NCBI GenBank assembly: GCA_017554105.1
Contig: JAFZIY010000026.1
Coordinates: forward strand, 62,001 to 126,000
Direction: 5' to 3'
Source: Prevotella sp.
GTDB lineage: Bacteria; Bacteroidota; Bacteroidia; Bacteroidales; Bacteroidaceae
DNA: 64,000 bases
Shown: positions 60,740 to 64,000 of the stretch, piece after piece
Layout: each line of letters starts with the position of its first letter
Numbering within the stretch: position 1 is the first letter of the stretch
Notes under the pieces: generated by a model
Databases searched by the model: none
Seen by the model: the letters and a program-made list of their open reading frames with translations, nothing else
Told to the model about the DNA's origin: nothing
Made by a program: the position numbers and the translations under genes

Positions 60740-62674
60740 ATGTACAATAACACCCCGATACAGAGTCTGCAACAGCAGCGCCTGTTGTTACAGATGGAAT
60801 ACAACGAGGAACGCCAGTCGTTTCAGAAGCAGGCAGAGGCCGCAGGCTTAGGCCGCAGGCTGAAGCGTGGCGACGCGTGGTATCCGTTGCGTATCGGGAA
60901 GTCTTATTACAACAGTCTGAACCAGCGGTGCGTCGAGGTGTTCCGCACTGCCGACCAAGATGTGGAGCACAACTTTGAGCCCGGTCGTCCCGTGGTTTTC
61001 TTCTCACTCATCGAGGAGGAGGGAAAGAAAAAGAAACAGCATCTCAAGTTTTTCGGATTTACCGGTAACGTGAGTTACATCGACGGCGACCGCATGGTGG
61101 TCAGCATCCCCGACAACGCACACCTCGCAGACGTTGAGGGAACAGCAAATGTTGGTATCCAGATGTCATTCGACGAGACGAGTTATCGCACGATGTTCGA
61201 TGCCCTCGAACGCACCATCAAGGCAAAAGGCAACCGACTGGCTTACCTGCGCGACCTGTTCTACACTCCACAGATAAAGACCGAGCGTTTCTCCTTTGCC
61301 TCCATGCGTTTCCCCTATCTCAACAGCACTCAGGAGGAAGCAGTCAACGAGGTGCTGCGCTCCAAGGATGTGATGATAGTTCACGGACCACCGGGAACAG
61401 GCAAGACAACGACACTCGTTGAAGCCATCTACGAGACACTGATGCGCGAGAGTCAGGTGCTTGTTTGCGCACAGAGCAACATGGCAGTTGACTGGATTTC
61501 GGAGAAACTCGTTGACCGTGGAGTCAATGTTCTGCGCATCGGCAACCCGACGAGAGTCAATGATAAGATGCTGTCGTTCACCTACGAGCGTCGCTTCGAG
61601 GCACATCCCGACTATCCCGACCTATGGCAGTTGCGCAAGACGATACGTGAGATACGCAACCGTCGACATCGCGGTGACGACAACCATCATCAGAAAATAG
61701 AACGGTTGAAGAGCCGCGCCGCCGAGATAGAGATACGCATTAATGCCGAACTCTTCGGCGAGGCACGCGTCATAGCATCGACCCTTGTGGGCAGTGCCAA
61801 CCGCCTGCTCCAAGGCATGCGCTTCACCACCCTCTTCATCGACGAGGCGGCACAGGCACTCGAGGCGGCATGCTGGATTCCCATGCGCCGTGTCTCACGG
61901 GTAATCTTCGCAGGTGACCACTGCCAGTTGCCACCCACTATAAAGAGTCTTGCAGCCATGCACGGCGGACTTGACAAGACACTGATGCAGCGCATTGCCG
62001 AAAATCACCCCGAGGTAGTTACGCTCCTGCAAGTGCAATACCGCATGAACGACCAGATAATGCGTTTCTCTTCCGACTGGTTCTACGGTGGTAAGGTAGA
62101 GAGCGCACCGTCGGTACGCTACCGTGGCATCCTTGACTACGACAATCCCATAGTATGGATTGACTCAAAGGACGTCATCCCCTCCCCCACCGACGACACC
62201 GATGAAACGGAAACCACCGTCAGTCGTTACCATGAGGAGTTCGTGGGTGAGACATTCGGGCGCATCAACAAGCCAGAGGCAGAACTGACTCTCGCCACTC
62301 TGCAGGAACTTTTCGAGAAGATTGGGCGGACGCGCATACTCGAGGAACGCATCGACGTGGGCATCATCTCACCATATCGCGCACAGGTGCAGTACCTCAG
62401 ACAACTCATCCGCCGCCGTGAGTTCTACAAGCCATACCGCAGCCTCATCTCGGTGAATACCGTCGATGGCTTCCAGGGACAGGAGCGCGACATCATCATC
62501 ATCTCTTTGGTCCGCTCCAACGAACAAGGACAGATAGGATTCCTTCGCGACCTGCGGCGCATGAACGTCGCCATCACCCGTGCCCGCATGAAACTCATCA
62601 TCATCGGCGATGTGGAAACGCTCACCAAGCACAAGTTCTACAAGCGTCTGCACGAATATATTGAGGAAATATAG
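60740..62674 (+). CDS. UPF1/IGHMBP2-like superfamily 1 helicase
   Basis: A 644-residue SF1B-type DNA/RNA helicase. The N-terminal about 190 residues include a beta-barrel domain. Helicase motifs in order: motif I HGPPGTGKTTTLVEAIYETL (about 212-231), motif Ic/II region LFIDEAAQALEAACW (about 367-381; Asp-Glu), motif III VIFAGDHCQLPPTIKSL, motif IV VQYRMNDQIMRF, motif V VDGFQGQERDIIIISLVRSN and motif VI MNVAITRARMKLIIIGD. Such proteins occur singly in Bacteroidota; the cellular role is unknown. A terminator immediately upstream means its own promoter is not obvious. Confidence 0.94.
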   Translation: MYNNTPIQSLQQQRLLLQMEYNEERQSFQKQAEAAGLGRRLKRGDAWYPLRIGKSYYNSLNQRCVEVFRTADQDVEHNFEPGRPVVFFSLIEEEGKKKKQHLKFFGFTGNVSYIDGDRMVVSIPDNAHLADVEGTANVGIQMSFDETSYRTMFDALERTIKAKGNRLAYLRDLFYTPQIKTERFSFASMRFPYLNSTQEEAVNEVLRSKDVMIVHGPPGTGKTTTLVEAIYETLMRESQVLVCAQSNMAVDWISEKLVDRGVNVLRIGNPTRVNDKMLSFTYERRFEAHPDYPDLWQLRKTIREIRNRRHRGDDNHHQKIERLKSRAAEIEIRINAELFGEARVIASTLVGSANRLLQGMRFTTLFIDEAAQALEAACWIPMRRVSRVIFAGDHCQLPPTIKSLAAMHGGLDKTLMQRIAENHPEVVTLLQVQYRMNDQIMRFSSDWFYGGKVESAPSVRYRGILDYDNPIVWIDSKDVIPSPTDDTDETETTVSRYHEEFVGETFGRINKPEAELTLATLQELFEKIGRTRILEERIDVGIISPYRAQVQYLRQLIRRREFYKPYRSLISVNTVDGFQGQERDIIIISLVRSNEQGQIGFLRDLRRMNVAITRARMKLIIIGDVETLTKHKFYKRLHEYIEEI

Positions 62675-62726
62675 GCAGTGTGTAATAATGTGTAATGGTT
62701 TTCTTGTGCCAAGTTTGTTTTTTATC

Positions 62727-62734
62727 TACTTTTG
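62727..62734 (+). promoter_or_regulatory. Candidate -7 box for the soluble TonB-domain gene
   Basis: TACTTTTG, with CTTG 20 bp upstream as a weak -33 element. Confidence 0.5.
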
Positions 62735-62783
62735 CAGCGTCCGGACAGACAAACACAAGTTTAACCTCTAAAGAATTATTAGA

Positions 62784-63188
62784 ATGAAGAAATTGTTTTT
62801 AATGTCACTGATGGCAGTATTCTGCCTCACTACAGTAAACGCACAGAAGACCATTGTGTCACAGAAAAACCAGGAGGTATTCGATGTGGTGGAACAGATG
62901 CCCGAATATCCTGGCGGCATGCAGGCATTGTTCCAGTACATGGCCGACAACCTGAAGTATCCGAAAGACGCCATGAAACAGCAGGTGGAAGGACGGGTTC
63001 TGGTGCAATTCATTGTAGAGACCGACGGAAGCATCAGCAATGCAGAAGTAATCAAGCGCGTGTTCCCTTCATTAGATGAAGAGGCAACACGAGTGATAAG
63101 TGGAATGCCCAAATGGGCTCCGGGAAAACAAAACGGCAAAGTTGTTAGAGTTAAGTTCACAGTACCAGTGAGTTTCCGTCTTAAATGA
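62784..63188 (+). CDS. Soluble periplasmic TonB C-terminal-domain protein
   Basis: A 134-residue protein: cleavable signal peptide (MKKLFLMSLMAVFCLTTVNA) directly joined to a TonB C-terminal domain (VFDVVEQMPEYPGGMQALFQ, GRVLVQFIVETDGSISNAEV, MPKWAPGKQNGK, VPVSFRLK). It lacks the membrane anchor and Pro-rich stalk of TonB and is closely similar to the domain of the tonB at 57223. It might bind TonB boxes or peptidoglycan without transmitting energy. Its stop overlaps the following lipoprotein start by 4 bp (ATGA). Confidence 0.88.
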   Translation: MKKLFLMSLMAVFCLTTVNAQKTIVSQKNQEVFDVVEQMPEYPGGMQALFQYMADNLKYPKDAMKQQVEGRVLVQFIVETDGSISNAEVIKRVFPSLDEEATRVISGMPKWAPGKQNGKVVRVKFTVPVSFRLK

Positions 63189-64000
63189 GAATTGTTATAA
63201 TCATAGCACTCTCTCTGTTCATTGCGGGCTGTTCACAACAGCCACGCAATGAAACACTTGCACAGGCAGAGCAACTCATCTACGAGAATCCCGATTCTGT
63301 AGTGAGAATGCTAAGCCCGTGCTGGGCCGACTCCACTATGAGCGAACCCGATAAAGCGTTGTTTGGACTACTCTACACCGAGTCGCTACATCGCAGCGGA
63401 CTACTCACAGAAGCCGACTCGCTCATCATATTAAGCGAAAACTATTATGAGGCAAAAGGCGACAAGGAACATCTCGCAAGGGCGTTGCTCCACCATGCCA
63501 TAATACTCTATAAACAGCAGAACACCCATGAGGCGGTGCTTACCATGAAACGCGCGGAGAGCATGGCCGAGGACCTCGACTCACATGGTTTCAAATGGTA
63601 CCTGTATCTTGTGCTTGGCGACATCAACGACAACGTGGGCAACTACACCCAGACTCTGCGCTACTACAAACAGGCACTAAAGGAAGCCAGACAATACGAC
63701 AACAAGGGGTGGATAGTAAGGTCGCTGAACAATATCGCCATGACGTTCGACATGCTGGGCGAACGCGACAGCCTGAGATACTACACAGAACAGGCTATGC
63801 CATACGCGGAGAACACCGAAGGTGACATTCGCGCCACCTATCTCGTAAACCTCGCAAACTGCCGACTGGCAGAGGGAAAGCACCAGGAAGGCAAGGATTA
63901 TCTATTGAAGTCGATGAGTTACGCTCCCACTGACTATGGAATGCAACTGCTGGCAAACATATACATGGAGGAGGGTGACACCATAGCAGCAAAAGAAATG
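63185..64000 (+). CDS. TPR lipoprotein (5' part, runs off the window)
   Basis: An open frame of 272 codons to the window edge. The lipoprotein signal is MRIVIIIALSLFIAGC-S. TPR-like helices follow (LLHHAIILYKQQNTHEAVLT, YLVLGDINDNVGNYTQTLRY, SLNNIAMTFDMLGERDSLRY). Similar lipoproteins in Bacteroidota continue into a membrane helix and a LuxR-type DNA-binding domain, but that part, if present, lies outside the window. Translationally coupled to the TonB-domain gene. Confidence 0.85.
   Translation, partial: MRIVIIIALSLFIAGCSQQPRNETLAQAEQLIYENPDSVVRMLSPCWADSTMSEPDKALFGLLYTESLHRSGLLTEADSLIILSENYYEAKGDKEHLARALLHHAIILYKQQNTHEAVLTMKRAESMAEDLDSHGFKWYLYLVLGDINDNVGNYTQTLRYYKQALKEARQYDNKGWIVRSLNNIAMTFDMLGERDSLRYYTEQAMPYAENTEGDIRATYLVNLANCRLAEGKHQEGKDYLLKSMSYAPTDYGMQLLANIYMEEGDTIAAKEM

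Overview
The window comes from a Bacteroidota chromosome, most likely Prevotellaceae (Prevotella/Segatella type). The pointers are Bacteroidota-type promoters (TTTG, 19-21 bp, TAnnTTTG), a SusC/SusD pair, DUF4252 and OMP_b-brl_3 families, gldH, an exbB-exbD-exbD-tonB-pstS-like-TPR cluster, MBG/leucine-rich surface proteins and a tRNA gene without encoded CCA. The genus is inferred, not proven.

Layout. 1-1665: 5' part of a type I restriction-modification methylase (minus strand). 2084-7539: a YARHG-domain secreted protein, then two sigma/anti-sigma cassettes, each with exported partners, two of them DUF4252 proteins. Unusual 8-bp tandem repeats run through the first anti-sigma gene. 7608-9728: a PheC-like solute-binding lipoprotein and a C1 papain-like peptidase. 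9747-14100: LytTR response regulator, LytS-type kinase and an outer-membrane beta-barrel protein, with a candidate LytTR direct-repeat site upstream of the barrel gene. 14548-22167: aldo/keto reductase, then a stand-alone IMP cyclohydrolase leading into the rod-shape operon mreB-mreC-mreD-mrdA-rodA. 22177-26045: metF-holB-ricT-gldH, read on the minus strand. 26200-41119: a small Gly-rich peptide gene and a pectin-directed locus (susC, susD, DUF4957/DUF5123-type lipoprotein, a 2138-residue multidomain pectinesterase, and a divergent small secreted protein). 41375-49360: an accessory-looking, partly AT-rich minus-strand stretch with a PP2C-like phosphatase, an LRR/MBG surface protein, two small orphan genes, an AbiC-like membrane protein and, just upstream of that, an apparently structured RNA with its own promoter-like and terminator-like ends. 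49500-64000: tRNA(CAU), START-like protein, LptF/G permease, ribBA, an aminotransferase, the TonB energising operon, a UPF1-like helicase, a free TonB C-terminal domain and the start of a TPR lipoprotein.

How it fits together. ExbB/ExbD/TonB would power the SusC transporter and the OMP_b-brl_3 barrel. Pectin fragments released by the pectinesterase would be bound by SusD and imported by SusC. The mre-mrdA-rodA set builds the elongation machinery.

The best candidate for something undescribed is 45305-47064: promoter, about 330-nt RNA with long-range pairing and a terminator-like 3' stem, then an AbiC-like two-helix membrane protein and two small proteins, all on one strand. A second candidate is a roughly 143-bp non-coding element carrying three 22-bp near-palindromic iterons, present twice (14260-14402 and 41225-41367).
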